64,000 nucleotides of DNA from CBDFKQ01 sp965248855 (GTDB taxonomy: Bacteria > Bacteroidota > Bacteroidia > Cytophagales > 172606-1), in contig CBDFKQ010000026.1 in NCBI GenBank assembly GCA_965248855.1, forward strand, positions 84,375 to 148,374. Reading direction: 5' to 3'. The notes beneath the pieces are model-generated. The model had not been told where the DNA came from and did not search any database. It saw only the letters and a list, made by a program, of their open reading frames with translations. Made by a program: the position numbers and the translations under genes. Positions 25,699 through 39,057 of the stretch are shown here, in pieces. Position 1 is the stretch's first letter, and every line of letters begins with the position of its first letter.

Positions 25699-27177
25699 AT
25701 GCAAAAATTAGGTTTACGGCAATCACTTTCTCAGAAACTTTCTCCCCAGCAAATACAGTTTATAAAGTTACTGCAAATACCCACTGCCGAACTGGAAACA
25801 AGGATCGAAGAAGAACTGGCAAATAATCCGGTTTTAGAAGAAGGAAAAGAAGAACCTGCGGATAATGTCGAAAAGCCGGATGAAGAGTATGACGATGATT
25901 TTCAAGACGATAAGGAAAATGAATTTGACGACGATGCCAAAGAAGAACTAAATATAGATGAATATTTAACGGGAGAAGATGATGGAGGATATAAAACTCA
26001 AATGGATGGCAGCGGAAGTGGTGATGATGACGACAGAAGTATGCCAATTCCCGTCGCCTCTACATTAGAAGATGCCCTTTTAATTCAGCTCGGCTTTATG
26101 AAGTTTAATGAAAGGGAAGAATTAATAGGGCGACAATTAATTGGCAGCATTGATGAAGATGGTTACATTCGCCGCGAACTGGAGGCAATTGTTAATGATC
26201 TTGCTTTTTTACAAAGTGTTGATACCGGCCTGGAGGAAGTGGAAAATATATTAAAACGCATTCAATCATTTGACCCTGCCGGAATTGGAGCAAGAAATTT
26301 GCAGGAATGCCTGTTATTGCAATTGGATAGGAAAGATCATTTAAACCCGGTAGTTGTAAATGCCATTAAAATAATGGATGATTATTTTGAAGAATTTACA
26401 AAAAAACATTACGATAAAATACAAAAACGCCTCAATATTAATGATGAACAATTAAAAGAAACAATTAAAATAATTACGCGCTTAAACCCTAAACCCGGGA
26501 GCTCGGCAATAGGTGATGTGCGTACGCAATATTTAATACCCGATTTTTTGCTCACCAATACAAATGGAAGGTTGGATATTTCACTCAATTCCAGAAATAC
26601 TCCCGAACTGAGGATAAGCCGCTCTTATGCCGAAATGCTTGATACTTATGATAAAAGCGATAAAAAAGATAAGTCGATAAAGGAAACCGCCTCTTTTGTA
26701 AAACAAAAATTAGATGCTGCCAAATGGTTTATTGATGCTATCAAACAGAGGCAGCAAACGTTGTTAAAAACAATGCAGTCGATCATTCAATTTCAATATG
26801 AGTTTTTTTTGGAAGGGGATGAAAGCAAACTACGGCCAATGATATTAAAAGATATTGCCAAAGATATTGAGATGGATATTTCTACAGTTTCAAGAGTTGC
26901 CAACAGCAAAACGATCCAAACAGAATTCGGGGTTTATCCATTAAAATATTTTTTTTCTGAAGGTATTACAACCGATTCAGGCGAGGATGCAAGCAGCAGG
27001 GAAGTAAAAAGCATTTTAAAAGATTTAATTGAAGCTGAAGAAAAACGTGTTCCACTATCCGATGATAAAATCGAAAAGATTTTAAATGAGAAGGGATATA
27101 ATATTGCCAGGAGAACTGTAGCAAAATACAGAGAACAATTAAACATCCCTGTGGCCAGGTTGAGAAAAGAATTATAA
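25699..27177 (+). CDS. rpoN: RNA polymerase sigma-54 factor
   Basis: 492 residues. Region I (MQKLGLRQSLSQKLSPQQIQ, then IKLLQIPTAELETRIEEELANNP) interacts with activators; a long acidic region II follows (about 45-115, many Asp/Glu/Gly). The core-binding domain has FDPAGIGARNLQECLLLQL. The DNA-binding region has an HTH (LKDIAKDIEMDISTVSRVANSK) and the invariant RpoN box ARRTVAKYRE at 470-479. Sigma-54 recognises -24/-12 promoters and needs AAA+ activators; none is encoded in this window. It is a single gene. Confidence 0.97.
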   Translation: MQKLGLRQSLSQKLSPQQIQFIKLLQIPTAELETRIEEELANNPVLEEGKEEPADNVEKPDEEYDDDFQDDKENEFDDDAKEELNIDEYLTGEDDGGYKTQMDGSGSGDDDDRSMPIPVASTLEDALLIQLGFMKFNEREELIGRQLIGSIDEDGYIRRELEAIVNDLAFLQSVDTGLEEVENILKRIQSFDPAGIGARNLQECLLLQLDRKDHLNPVVVNAIKIMDDYFEEFTKKHYDKIQKRLNINDEQLKETIKIITRLNPKPGSSAIGDVRTQYLIPDFLLTNTNGRLDISLNSRNTPELRISRSYAEMLDTYDKSDKKDKSIKETASFVKQKLDAAKWFIDAIKQRQQTLLKTMQSIIQFQYEFFLEGDESKLRPMILKDIAKDIEMDISTVSRVANSKTIQTEFGVYPLKYFFSEGITTDSGEDASSREVKSILKDLIEAEEKRVPLSDDKIEKILNEKGYNIARRTVAKYREQLNIPVARLRKEL

Positions 27178-27284
27178 ACTTATGTTAAGAAAGTTTGACT
27201 CTGCAATAAAACAGATTTATCACGTCTGACACCATGTCAGCTTAAGCAACTTAGCCGAATTTTACAGAGTAATTAAATCATTAA

Positions 27285-27812
27285 TTAGGAGGCCAACTTT
27301 AAGTCAACATTATTTGTTCCATTTGATTTGGTTTTTTTATTAAAGTTGCCATATAAATTAATATCTGTAATACTTTCTGTATTTTTATTTGAAGTGGCAA
27401 TGGGCAAATATTCTATATTTGTTTCTTCCAAAGAAGGGTTTTGTAAGACCTTAATACTTTGATTGACAACAATTAAAGCTTGCTTTACTTCTTCCAATTT
27501 CGATTGGTTCAAAATAAGTTTGACTACATCAATTTTGTTTTTCCTCATCCCCAGTTTAAAAAGTTGATATTCTGCTTTTATTTTCCATACTACAAGTTTA
27601 TCCTTTATCTCCCCATCACCGGACGCAATAATAGCAGCATTAAGGGATTTGATATTCGTTTCCATTTTATTTATAAGCAGGTTTACCTGTTCTAATTTAA
27701 CTAAGCCGACATAAATTTTGTATTCAAGCTTAGCGATTTGATAGGTATACAGTTTTTGTTTGTGTATTAATTTTTCCAATACGAAATCAACGTTTTTGAT
27801 ATTTCCTGCCAT
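27285..27812 (-). CDS. Coiled-coil protein of unknown function
   Basis: 175 residues from the ATG at 27812. The frame extends to 27878, but the upstream segment is not conserved-looking and the internal start (MAGNIKNVDFVLEKLIHKQK) begins the helical body. Residues 1-120 form one long heptad-like helix pair (LEKLIHKQKLYTYQIAKLEY..., VVKLILNQSKLEEVKQAL). The C-terminal ~45 residues are polar and disordered-looking. No export signal is present. I do not recognise a family. It is convergent with rpoN. Confidence 0.6.
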   Translation of the reverse strand: MAGNIKNVDFVLEKLIHKQKLYTYQIAKLEYKIYVGLVKLEQVNLLINKMETNIKSLNAAIIASGDGEIKDKLVVWKIKAEYQLFKLGMRKNKIDVVKLILNQSKLEEVKQALIVVNQSIKVLQNPSLEETNIEYLPIATSNKNTESITDINLYGNFNKKTKSNGTNNVDLKLAS

Positions 27813-28080
27813 GTTTTTCTTTTCATTAGTGCTTATCAAATTTCGTAAATTTATTTTATATAACCATGAAAATATCAATATCTTGATATCGAAATACTGA
27901 TATTTTAATTAAAAAATTATAAGTTTTGATCGGGCTGCCCTTTTTATAAGGGAAATAATTTAATATAAATAACATTCCCATAAACCCTTAATAAAGGAAA
28001 TATTATTTATGTTGCATGGTATTATGTAAGTAGAAAAAAATAAGTCTTTTAATGTCATTCTTAAATCTGTTATAGTTATA

Positions 28081-30129
28081 ATGATTATTCGAAAAGCGTT
28101 TACTATTTTTTGTTTGTTTAACATTGCCTTTTATTCTTTCTCTCAAATAAGGGTTACAGGAAATATTAAGGACTTCAAAAATAAATTGCCACTGTTTTAT
28201 ACAAATATTGGTATCCCGAAATCAAGTGTAGGTACCTTATCAAATAGCGATGGGAGTTATTCATTAACTATACCGGCTCAATTGTTAAATGATACCATTG
28301 TTTTTTCAGCGTTAGGGTACGGCAGAAAAAGGATTCCTGTTTCTTATCTTAGGCAAAACCCGGATATGACAATACTGTTGTCAGAAAGGATAACGCTTCT
28401 TTCAACAGTTACTGTTACGGCTAAAAGAGAAAATAAAAATAGTTTTAAACTTGGCAATAAGTATAATACGGGTGGCGCTATGTACGGAGATACTTTAGCT
28501 GCCGGGGCTTCAATGGCCTTATTAATCGAAAATAAATACCCTGCCTACTATTCCAAGCTCAAGTTTCCACTATACATTGAAAGCGCTACACTAAAAATTT
28601 CAAAAAATACTTTAAAAGAATTTAAAGTTCGCGTAAGGTTAATGAAGGTAGATAGCATTTCGGGCCTGCCGGGAGATGATCTATTAAAAGAGAATGTAAT
28701 AATTACATCTTCAATAAGGGAAGGATGGATTTTCTTTGACCTTTTAAAATATAAAATTCTTATTACTAAACCTTCTTTTTATTTGGTTTTTGAATGGATT
28801 TTGGAAGACAATCAAAGATTGGACTTATTAAAAGAATATGCTAAATATAAAAAAGTACACCCCGAAAAAGTCACAATTGATACTGCTCTTGTGGATGGGA
28901 AAAAAATTTCATTTATAAATTGGAACGGTTTTATGGTGGGCACTTCTTTTGGGGTATCCCTCATCCCTTTCTCATTAAATAATTATAAATCGTATTATCG
29001 TACTAATAGTCTTGGGGAATGGAAAAGAGCAAGCGCCATACTTACTGCCAGAATACAGTTAAGTAATCAGAGTGACGATAATATAATTACAGAGTCAAAT
29101 AAAATTAACCCTAACGACTGTAAGGAGAATATTGCATCATGTAAAACTATTGGGTTAGTTGAGCAGTTCCTTTTGGAACATGATCTAAACGGAGCTCAGA
29201 TAGCTGTTTCAAAGAAGGGGAAATTAATACTATCTAAAGGCTTCGGTTTGGCAGATGCTGTAAATAATATCCCTGTTACCAATCAAACCTGTTTTAGAAT
29301 TGGCAGTGTCTCAAAAACTTTGACTTCTATTGCATTATTAAAGCTTGAAAAAGAACTGAAATTAAATTTGGATGCACCCATTGAAAATTACGTACCATCG
29401 TTCCCGCTGAAAAAATATCCAATCACCACCGGGCAATTAGCCGGGCATTTATCGGGGATAAGGCATTATAAAGAGAATGATATAAGTGACTTTATCCGAA
29501 CAAAGAATTATAGCACATTAACAGATGCCTTGGAAATATTTAAAAATGATTCTTTACTGTTTAAACCGGGGAGTCAATTTTTTTATTCCTCTTATGGGTG
29601 GGTTTTAATCGGGGCCATAATTGAAAATATTAGTAAAGGGCCTTATCTTAAATACATGACTGAAAATTTTTGGCAACCTTTAAAAATGAACAATACAAAT
29701 GGTGATATACCTGGAACAAATTTAAATAAAAGTAAACAATACGATTACTCGGGCCTTGAAGCAGGTTTTGAAGATTTAAGTTATAAGTTTTCAAGCGGCG
29801 GCCTGCTTTCTACTGCTGAAGACTTAACCAGGTATGGTGATTACTTATTATACAGAGGCCGATTGGATTTGCCGGATATTTATCAATTGTTTAAAAGCCA
29901 AAGAACAACTGACGGTATAGAAACGAATTATGGATTAGGGTGGTACATTCTAAAAGATCAAAATGGTCATAAAGTTTATTTCCATTCCGGCCACCTTTCA
30001 AATGGCAGCGCATTTTTTATTTTATATCCTGATGACGATTTGGTTGTAGCATTTCTAGCCAATGGGCAGGAGGGGTTAAATTTTGATATATGGAAGATAG
30101 GCGAATACTTCTATACTGCATTTAAGTAA
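28081..30129 (+). CDS. Serine hydrolase (class C beta-lactamase fold) with N-terminal carboxypeptidase-regulatory-like domain
   Basis: 682 residues with a signal peptide (AFTIFCLFNIAFYSFSQ). Residues 20-95 form a CarboxypepD_reg-like beta sandwich (VTGNIKDFKNKLPLFYTNIG, TLSNSDGSYSLTIP, VFSALGYGRKRIPV), typical of TonB-linked and surface proteins of Bacteroidota. A middle beta-rich region of unknown type follows (about 110-330). From about 355 to the end lies a PBP/beta-lactamase domain with the S-x-x-K motif in RIGSVSKTLTS, a tyrosine motif FFYSSYGWVLIG (YSS where YxN is usual), and FHSGHLSNG as the third box. A peptidase/esterase in the periplasm or at the surface is likely. It is a single gene. 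Confidence 0.85.
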   Translation: MIIRKAFTIFCLFNIAFYSFSQIRVTGNIKDFKNKLPLFYTNIGIPKSSVGTLSNSDGSYSLTIPAQLLNDTIVFSALGYGRKRIPVSYLRQNPDMTILLSERITLLSTVTVTAKRENKNSFKLGNKYNTGGAMYGDTLAAGASMALLIENKYPAYYSKLKFPLYIESATLKISKNTLKEFKVRVRLMKVDSISGLPGDDLLKENVIITSSIREGWIFFDLLKYKILITKPSFYLVFEWILEDNQRLDLLKEYAKYKKVHPEKVTIDTALVDGKKISFINWNGFMVGTSFGVSLIPFSLNNYKSYYRTNSLGEWKRASAILTARIQLSNQSDDNIITESNKINPNDCKENIASCKTIGLVEQFLLEHDLNGAQIAVSKKGKLILSKGFGLADAVNNIPVTNQTCFRIGSVSKTLTSIALLKLEKELKLNLDAPIENYVPSFPLKKYPITTGQLAGHLSGIRHYKENDISDFIRTKNYSTLTDALEIFKNDSLLFKPGSQFFYSSYGWVLIGAIIENISKGPYLKYMTENFWQPLKMNNTNGDIPGTNLNKSKQYDYSGLEAGFEDLSYKFSSGGLLSTAEDLTRYGDYLLYRGRLDLPDIYQLFKSQRTTDGIETNYGLGWYILKDQNGHKVYFHSGHLSNGSAFFILYPDDDLVVAFLANGQEGLNFDIWKIGEYFYTAFK

Positions 30130-30399
30130 AAAATATGTGAAGTTATTATCGTCGATGTTTTTAATTCTCTAAATAAAAATAAATTCATATTATTTTTATT
30201 CATAATTTATTGAATGTCAATACTTATTTTAATTTGAATAAATATTATAACAATTTTTTTATAAATGTATTTGGAAATACAAATTCAAAGGTTCACCTTT
30301 GCATCCCGTTACGGAAAGAAGGGAGTCGGATGGGAGTTGATTAAGTTCTTAAATAAGTTGTTTTGGGATTAGAGGGGTGTTAAGACAGTTTTAGATTTT

Positions 30400-30422
30400 G
30401 TTCTTTATAATCAGGGAAACGA
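30400..30422 (+). promoter_or_regulatory. boxA-like / repeated motif upstream of the rrn promoter
   Basis: GTTCTTTATAA is followed by AATCAGGGAAACGA (30409-30422). The latter 14-mer recurs exactly after the 16S gene at 32369-32382. It lies upstream of the TACCTTTG promoter, so an additional promoter further left or a duplicated leader piece is implied. Confidence 0.35.
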
Positions 30423-30441
30423 AAAAATATTTTAAATTTTA

Positions 30442-30474
30442 TTTTGTTTTTGAGTTTCTTTTTTCTTACCTTTG
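30442..30474 (+). promoter_or_regulatory. rrn operon promoter
   Basis: TTTTG at 30442-30446 (-33) and TACCTTTG at 30467-30474 (-7) are separated by 20 bases, a textbook Bacteroidota promoter. Transcription should start near 30478, about 345 bases before mature 16S. Confidence 0.8.
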
Positions 30475-30628
30475 CAGACCCAAATCGGGGATAGAATTAA
30501 GAGAAGTAATTAAAAGTAAAAAAAAATAGTTTTAAGAGGAGCAGGGTAAAAAAATAAGTTATTAAAATTGGGGATAAAGATTCTCATCCAAGTTTCGAAA
30601 GATTTGTAAAAAATTCATAGAGACAAAC

Positions 30629-30645
30629 GTTCTTAAAGATATTTG
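30629..30645 (+). promoter_or_regulatory. Putative boxA antitermination site in the 16S leader
   Basis: GTTCTTAAAGATATTTG closely resembles GTTCTTTGACATATTGG found before 23S in this operon (32803-32819). Position and similarity suggest the Nus-dependent antitermination signal. Confidence 0.5.
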
Positions 30646-30734
30646 ATAAGATAGCAGCGGAGACAACCAAATACGTTTGGTTGGATCAGGTAAATGAGAG
30701 ATGGTTTTAGGATCATCGATTGTCAATCCAATAA

Positions 30735-30742
30735 GCAGACAG
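30735..30742 (+). other. 16S precursor processing stem, 5' arm (pairs with 32339-32346)
   Basis: GCAGACAG here is the exact complement of CTGTCTGC at 32339-32346, just behind the mature 16S 3' end. A further AAG/CTT pairs with one bulge. This is the expected position of the RNase III stem. Confidence 0.55.
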
Positions 30743-30822
30743 GACAAACAAACAGCTTTGGCGATAGTATCATAAGAAGCAAAAGAAACGAGACTATAAT
30801 AAAATATAGTTTCAATAATTTT

Positions 30823-32332
<1,510 letters not shown>

Positions 32333-32466
32333 AGAGAACTGTCTGCACTTAATTGTTTTTAATTAAACAATCAGGGAAACGATCGCTCCGTCTGCTCATC
32401 TTTATCAAAATTATCATAAAAAACATTAGAAGTACAGGAACTTAAAAAATACATTGCCCGGAAAAC

Positions 32467-32540
32467 GGGCTTGTAGCTCAGGTGGTTAGAGCGCTACACT
32501 GATAATGTAGAGGTCCCTGGTTCGAGTCCAGGCAAGCCCA
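32467..32540 (+). tRNA. tRNA-Ile (GAT anticodon)
   Basis: 74 bases with acceptor arms GGGCTTG / CAAGCCC, D-arm GCTCAGGTGGTTAGAGC, anticodon stem CTACA-CTGATAA-TGTAG with GAT, and T-arm CCTGGTTCGAGTCCAGG. CCA is not encoded. It is the usual first spacer tRNA of rrn operons. Confidence 0.98.
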
Positions 32541-32576
32541 CCTATACTATCAGCCCCTGTCAGCGAGACTTAAGAG

Positions 32577-32650
32577 GGGGGATTAGCTCAGCTGGCTAGA
32601 GCACCTGCCTTGCACGCAGGGGGTCAACGGTTCGAATCCGTTATTCTCCA
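32577..32650 (+). tRNA. tRNA-Ala (TGC anticodon)
   Basis: 74 bases; acceptor GGGGGAT / ATTCTCC with two G-T pairs, anticodon stem CCTGC-CTTGCAC-GCAGG with TGC, T-arm AACGGTTCGAATCCGTT. CCA is not encoded. Second spacer tRNA between 16S and 23S. Confidence 0.97.
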
Positions 32651-32802
32651 CTAAAATGAGAGGGAAGAGAAGAGAATAAAGACAATAGACAAGAGACAAG
32701 AGACAAGAGAAATTTAAAAAAAATATAATACGGGTAAGAAAACGTTTTTACCAACCATTCAGCGGAAGATTGATGAGCGATCATTGAGAATAAGTTGAAA
32801 AA

Positions 32803-32829
32803 GTTCTTTGACATATTGGCAAAAAATAG
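32803..32829 (+). promoter_or_regulatory. boxA-like site and 23S processing stem 5' arm
   Basis: GTTCTTTGACATATTGG (32803-32819) has the boxA form common before Bacteroidota rRNAs. Overlapping it, CATATTGGCAAAAAATAG (32812-32829) pairs with CTATTTTTGTCAATATG at 35751-35767 behind 23S, with one mismatch and one bulge, forming the precursor stem. Confidence 0.55.
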
Positions 32830-32880
32830 AGATTAAAATAAAAGAGTAAGAGATAAAATATTACAATTAAATTGGTAACA

Positions 32881-35716
<2,836 letters not shown>

Positions 35717-35811
35717 TTTTATTTATCTGACTGAAAGGTTGTTATAATATCTATTTTTGTCAATATGATTCAAATGAATTAAAAGATATTGACTGTAAGA
35801 AGTCAAAAGAT

Positions 35812-35922
<111 letters not shown>

Positions 35923-35933
35923 TTTATTAAACT

Positions 35934-35967
35934 AACAGCCCCGATGTAATTCGAGGCTGTTTTTGTT
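35934..35967 (+). terminator. rrn operon terminator
   Basis: AACAGCC (35934-35940) and GGCTGTT (35955-35961) form the outer stem with inner CGA/TCG, followed by TTTTGTTATT. It lies 12 bases behind 5S. Confidence 0.9.
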
Positions 35968-36252
35968 ATTTCTAACCTTTAGGTGGTTGGAAGTGGTGTC
36001 AAAGAGTATATTGAAAAAGGCACTGGCCATTTAATATTAGTAAAAAGTACAATTTAAGCCTTCCTTCACTTATACATAACCGGTTTAGAAATTCGATTAT
36101 TTATCATCCCCTGATAAAGCAAATCTGTTTATATAGTAGCCTTGATAATTATAATTAAATGGCTAAGCTCATACCCAGTATAAAATACTCATTAGAAACT
36201 GTATAATATCAGATAATCCAAGGAGTTAAAAGTCAAATATCGGGTAAACCCT
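35968..36252. other. Non-coding stretch behind the rrn operon
   Basis: AT-rich DNA with no open frame of note. It may hold further decayed parts of the IS3 element recognised just to the right, but I cannot read any. Confidence 0.4.
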
Positions 36253-36481
36253 GCTAAAAGTAAACTTATCCACCATTCAAAGGCGTACAATATTGTAGTG
36301 ATGAGAATGTAAAGTATCATAGGACAATCACATCCAAATCAGCACTACACAAACCGGCGAACCACTAAGCAAATGCAATAGCTGAAAGACTAAATTTATT
36401 TAAAAAAGAGTGCCTGTATCATTTTAAAGTAAGCACCCTTGAAGAAGCAAAAAAATATTGGAAGAATAAAACTTTATTATG
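36253..36481 (+). pseudogene. Remnant of an IS3-family transposase (OrfB, integrase core)
   Basis: Pieces of the OrfB C-terminal half appear in order but in different frames: AKSKLIHHS (36256-), GVQYCSDENVK (from ~36282), TGEPLSKCN (~36354), and IAERLNLFKKECLYHFKVS with TLEEAKKYW to the TGA at 36479. These correspond to the family blocks HHSDRGxQY, TENGDPxxNA and AERxNGxLK.EF. At least two frame changes are needed, the DR of the first block is lost and the 5' part is missing, so the copy is dead. Confidence 0.75.
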
Positions 36482-36882
36482 AAGAGCGGCCAAATATGAG
36501 TATCGGCAAACTTACCCTTTTCTTTATTCATGTATTTCGCACTTAGGACTAGGTTCTATAAGAATTAATAAACTTTTTTTGCGACGACGCACTTAATTTA
36601 TTTAAAACTTTTATAAAGTATAAATTAATAAAGTTGATAAGTAAACTTATTTCAGGACTATATTAGAATTGTAAACCAACAGCAGTACTTTCAATTATAC
36701 TGTAACTTTTTTAGGACCTGACATTTTTTTGAAAAATATATATAGAACACTTTGAAATATTTAAACAAATAAATCGGTTTTAATCTTTGCACCTCATTAG
36801 TAGTAAAAGATTTATCCTTAAGATATTTTACTATTAAAATATTATTTATATTGGACGAACTTAAAGAGGGCTAAATTGTAAC
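36482..36882. other. Intergenic region without a recognised gene
   Basis: About 400 bases between the IS3 remnant and the repeat-protein gene, AT-rich, no coding frame. A near-consensus -7 element (TAATCTTTG, one base too long) lies at ~36781-36789. Confidence 0.45.
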
Positions 36883-38021
36883 ATGAAAGCGAATTTTTTT
36901 TTTATCATTATACTTTTTATCGTTTACACGAATATTAATGCCCAGAAATGGGTTGCATTAGGAACCGGCATTACATTTAATATACAGGAGAAAGAAAGTA
37001 AAGAACCTCGAGACCCTCATTTTGTAGATAACGAGGGATATGTTAATAACAATAACAAACAAGGATATATAAATGCATTGGTTGTTTATAAAGGAGAACT
37101 GTACGCCGGAGGTTCTTTTGAAATGGCAGGTGGAAAAAAAACCAACAATATAGCAAGGTGGAATGGCAAAGAATGGTTATCGCTGTGTGAAGGGATTGAA
37201 GGATATGTCAAAGCCTTATGTGTATATAATCAAGAATTGTATGTTGGTGGATATTTTGACAAAGCAGGCAACACCAATACCAAGCACATTGCAAAATGGG
37301 ATGGCAAAAATTGGTCACCTGTAGGCCTTGGTATAAATAGTGAAGTAGAATCATTTAGTCAATATAAGGATGAACTGTATGTGGGTGGCGGTTTTACTTC
37401 TGCAGGTGAAGGCAGGCCAATTATATAGCCAAATGGAATGGGAAGTTATGGTCTACTCTTGGCGAGGGCAGGCAAAATAATATTTTAGCATTATTTGATT
37501 ATAAAGATGAACTCTATACCGGTGGATTGTTTATCAAAGCTTCAGACGAAAACGAAAAAAGCGTATATAAGTGGAATGGCATAAGTTGGTCTTTTGAAGA
37601 TGTAAAAATGGGAGGAGCAATTTCTAGTTTTGCTGCTTATAAGGGCAATTTATTTGCCGGCGGATTTTTTCATAGTATTAATAATATACAAGCTAATTTT
37701 ATTGCAGAAAGAAAAGATAAAAGATGGGTTGCAGTTGGTCCACCAACAATGCCCGGATACAATAATATGCAAACAGCTATTCGTGCAATGTTGGTTTATA
37801 AAGATTTACTTTATGTAGGAGGGAATTTTAAATTATTGGGAAATCAACATGTTAACGGAATTGCAACATGGGATGGCAATACATGGTCAACACTTGGAAA
37901 GGGAATTAGTGGATCCGTTAACGCAATAGCAATTTTTAACGACGAAATATATGCAGGAGGATCTTTTAAGAATGTTGGTGATGAGGTTGTTAATGGGATT
38001 ACAAAATGGAGTTCAAAATAA
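36883..38021 (+). pseudogene. Exported beta-propeller-like repeat protein split by a frameshift
   Basis: The first frame starts with a signal peptide (FFFIIILFIVYTNINAQKW) and runs to a TAG at 37426-37428. The repeat pattern resumes in another frame at NYIAKWNGKLWSTLGEG (37419-) and continues to 38021. Joined, it is ~379 residues made of ~50-residue units: 'W..G..WS.LG.GI...V.AL..YK.ELYVGG.F..AG...N.IAKW'. At least six units are visible. One base is missing in 37411-37418 (GGCAGGCC). The units resemble Kelch-type blades; the family is otherwise unknown to me. A secreted or surface role is inferred from the leader. Confidence 0.75.
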
Positions 38022-38196
38022 TTTTTTTTTAAACTTCAAGTAAACCGATCATTGATTGAATTAACGGTCGAAGAATAATATATACAACTTCATATATTAA
38101 CAACAACTATTAATGGAATTTTTATAATTTTGAATCATAAAGTAACTAAGTTTTTAACTTATATGTTAATTTTTAAGTCACTTAAATTGCAAAATT

Positions 38197-38670
38197 ATGA
38201 TTTACTCTTTTTTAGTGCATTTTATTTTACTTGTACATCCACCTATACAAGATATGACAAGCACAAAATTTAAATTACCGGAAATTTGGTCGAATGATTT
38301 TACAATTACCGTATCACGTGGAGGTGGTATGCTCGACGAACGTTTGGATATTAAATTTACTTACGACTCCTGCAAATTTAATCACCGCGTCCAAGGTAGT
38401 CAAAAAGAAAATGCCTTTTTGATGACGAATGATAGTCGTGCAGCTGTTTTAAAAAAATTACACGAACTTAAAGTCTCTAAAATACAGACTGATTTTTCTG
38501 GCGGATTAGTATATGATAAAGCAACTTCGACAATTGGGTTTAATTATAATAATCAATCCTTCATAATTCAGGATAGTGCATCTTCAAAGATTAAAGAACG
38601 TTACAAGGGGGATTTTAATCTTGCATTTTATTATCTGCAAATGTTTGCTATGGAAAAACACAAAGACTGA
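38197..38670 (+). CDS. Small exported protein of unknown function
   Basis: 157 residues. A short hydrophobic N-terminus (MIYSFLVHFILLVHPPIQD) could be a signal peptide. The rest is a mixed alpha/beta domain with FTITVSRGGGMLDERLDI and DFSGGLVYDKATSTIGFNYN. I do not recognise it. It is flanked by non-coding DNA on both sides and has a good coding appearance throughout. Confidence 0.6.
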   Translation: MIYSFLVHFILLVHPPIQDMTSTKFKLPEIWSNDFTITVSRGGGMLDERLDIKFTYDSCKFNHRVQGSQKENAFLMTNDSRAAVLKKLHELKVSKIQTDFSGGLVYDKATSTIGFNYNNQSFIIQDSASSKIKERYKGDFNLAFYYLQMFAMEKHKD

Positions 38671-39057
38671 TTCTAGATAAATTATGTGGACTCAAAGTTC
38701 CAAAAATAGATATGGAATTACATATTTTTAAGCCATGATAAATCAACCTCTAGTATTCATTTTATCAACTGGCAGTCCTAATTTAACTAACCCGCCTTCG
38801 TGATGTTCCGAAGGGAATAGCGAAGCATAAATAAAGGGATATTAATCATCTCTCACCAACTTATAACACATGGTTCAAATTTAATCAATCAATTTAAAAA
38901 TTCCCTTTCATATCTATCTTTTTAATTCTATCCTTAAGCCTTTCTATCTTTTTTGCAACCATCCCCCAACTTTTTCTGTTATTGTTTTTTTGATTTCAAA
39001 AATCAGATTTAAATAAAATCTGTTTTTGAAATTAGCTTTTTGTAATTTTGCAAAAAT
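38671..39057. other. Intergenic region before uvrA
   Basis: About 390 bases. It contains a small hairpin with CTTCG/CGAAG arms near 38795-38814 and, at its right end, the uvrA -7 element. No gene is seen. Confidence 0.45.
39043..39050 (+). promoter_or_regulatory. -7 promoter element of uvrA, very close to the start codon
   Basis: TAATTTTG ends 7 bases before the ATG at 39058. By the usual geometry transcription would begin about 39054, leaving almost no leader. Confidence 0.5.

Noticed and set aside
27226..27240. Small CTGAC/GTCAG hairpin behind rpoN as a terminator
   Set aside because: Only five pairs and no T run; too weak to call.
29500..29700. Serine hydrolase as a true class C beta-lactamase
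   Set aside because: The YxN motif is YSS and the protein has a large N-terminal extension; a general serine hydrolase or peptidase is safer.
38795..38814. CTTCG/CGAAG hairpin upstream of uvrA as a regulatory element
   Set aside because: Short stem with nothing around it to support a function.
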